Assembly (NCBI RefSeq): GCF_003934165.1 | Contig: NZ_RKST01000007.1 | Location: 124,001 to 188,000 of the forward strand | Reading direction: 5' to 3' | DNA: 64,000 nt | Origin: Borborobacter arsenicus | GTDB taxonomy: Bacteria; Pseudomonadota; Alphaproteobacteria; Rhizobiales; Rhizobiaceae | Part shown: one piece after another, positions 63,650-64,000 of the stretch | How positions within the stretch are numbered: the first letter of the stretch is position 1 | Layout of the letters: each line of letters starts with the position of its first letter | The notes under the pieces: model-generated | The model's database searches: none | What the model saw: only the letters and a program-made list of their open reading frames with translations | Told to the model about the DNA's origin: nothing | Made by a program: the position numbers and the translations under genes

Positions 63650-64000
63650 TCACGCCGGGAACCGATCTTGGGCAGTCAGGCGTGCCGTGAGTGGTTCGGC
63701 ATCCTCCCAGCATAGATGCCCGCGCGCAGATAGCGGATCTCATATCGTGGAGCTCTTCGTCAATTCGGTCTACCAGGCCTTGGGTCGATCGTCGTTGCCG
63801 TCCGACCTCCTGTATTCCCTCGCCTTCAGATGATCCTTCATGTCGAGAGGCGAATTATCGGCGAAGATCCGCACCCTGCTGCGCGCACCTGACCGGAGCA
63901 ACTCGGCAAAGGGCACGATCATCCCCCCCGCCCACCGGTCGTGCTAGAACTTCAAGCAGCGCATGACAATCGTCTGTCGCGCGATGGCCCTCATGGAAGA
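63650..64000 (-). pseudogene. 3'-5' exonuclease (DnaQ-like) C-terminal part, frameshifted and cut by window edge
   Basis: Pieces on the minus strand line up, in different frames, with the C-terminal region of alphaproteobacterial 3'-5' exonucleases: FHEGHRATDDCHALLEVLARP, then FAELLRSGARSRVRIFADNS, then KDHLKAREYRRSDGNDDRPK, then EIRYLRAGIYA, then EDAEPLTARLTAQDRF before a TGA at 63650. At least three single-base frame changes lie between them, near 63905, 63755 and 63705. The catalytic N-terminal domain would lie beyond the window. The call is from remembered family sequence and could be checked by translated search. Confidence 0.65.

Noticed and set aside
51700..64000. Genomic island with integrase and attachment sites
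   Set aside because: The content looks accessory, but no integrase, tRNA gene or direct repeat at the borders was seen, so I do not annotate island ends.

Overview
The window looks like a chromosome or chromid segment of a Hyphomicrobiales (Rhizobiales) alphaproteobacterium, near Brucellaceae/Phyllobacteriaceae. The pointers are a PcaQ-controlled pca operon, a NadQ-type regulator of nadABC, a PccR-type regulator of pccBA, TGA-N9-TCA (RirA-type) iron boxes, and dispersed intergenic palindromes containing CCGAAAACCGG-like cores. GC content is high. Genes are tightly packed with ATGA/GTGA/TGATG overlaps. No rRNA, tRNA or CRISPR array was seen.

Layout. 1-4.1 kb: end of a TRAP-transporter permease gene with an L-idonate-5-dehydrogenase-like gene, an XdhC-like gene and a small membrane protein. 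4.1-4.35 kb: a terminator palindrome and three intergenic repeats. 4.35-8.7 kb: nadABC and nadQ with paired operators between them. 8.9-9.8 kb: a MarR-acetyltransferase fusion with a palindromic operator at its start codon. 9.9-15.6 kb: pccR facing bioY-pccB-pccA, a propionyl-CoA carboxylase unit with its own biotin importer. 15.7-16.5 kb: TauE/SafE exporter. 16.7-29 kb: pcaQ facing pcaDCHGB-pobA, a five-gene branched-chain-amino-acid-type ABC transporter, and pcaIJ. These genes would import an aromatic acid and take 4-hydroxybenzoate to 3-oxoadipyl-CoA; no pcaF thiolase is present here.

29-48.2 kb is an iron locus. It holds a YncE-like beta-propeller protein, a 2,3-dihydroxybenzoate/NRPS operon (entC-entE-isochorismatase-aryl carrier protein-entF-entA), a cytochrome b561, a ferric-siderophore ABC transporter, an esterase, a TonB receptor, a PiuC/YbiX hydroxylase and an FMN hydroxy-acid oxidase. 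EntF is a C-A-PCP-TE protein with an EntF-like serine-specificity code, so the predicted product is enterobactin or a close catecholate. Four TGA-N9-TCA boxes at a similar promoter position tie biosynthesis, uptake, release and the beta-propeller gene into one predicted iron regulon.

48.2-51.7 kb holds an MFS gene, a DUF1127 gene, a winged-helix/TPR regulator and a GFA-family gene. 51.8-64 kb is an accessory, decaying region. It contains a frameshifted vapC, an IS3-family fragment, an SRPBCC gene, an intact hipBA module with four operator repeats, and two arsenic operons (arsR-arsC*-acr3-arsC2-arsH and arsR-flavoprotein*-MFS; * = damaged). It ends with a deleted IS30-family element, a DUF433 antitoxin with a dead DUF5615 toxin, and the decayed end of a 3'-5' exonuclease gene. 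All frameshifts I could find lie in this last 12 kb, which argues for relaxed selection on imported DNA. I saw no attachment site or integrase, so island borders are undefined.
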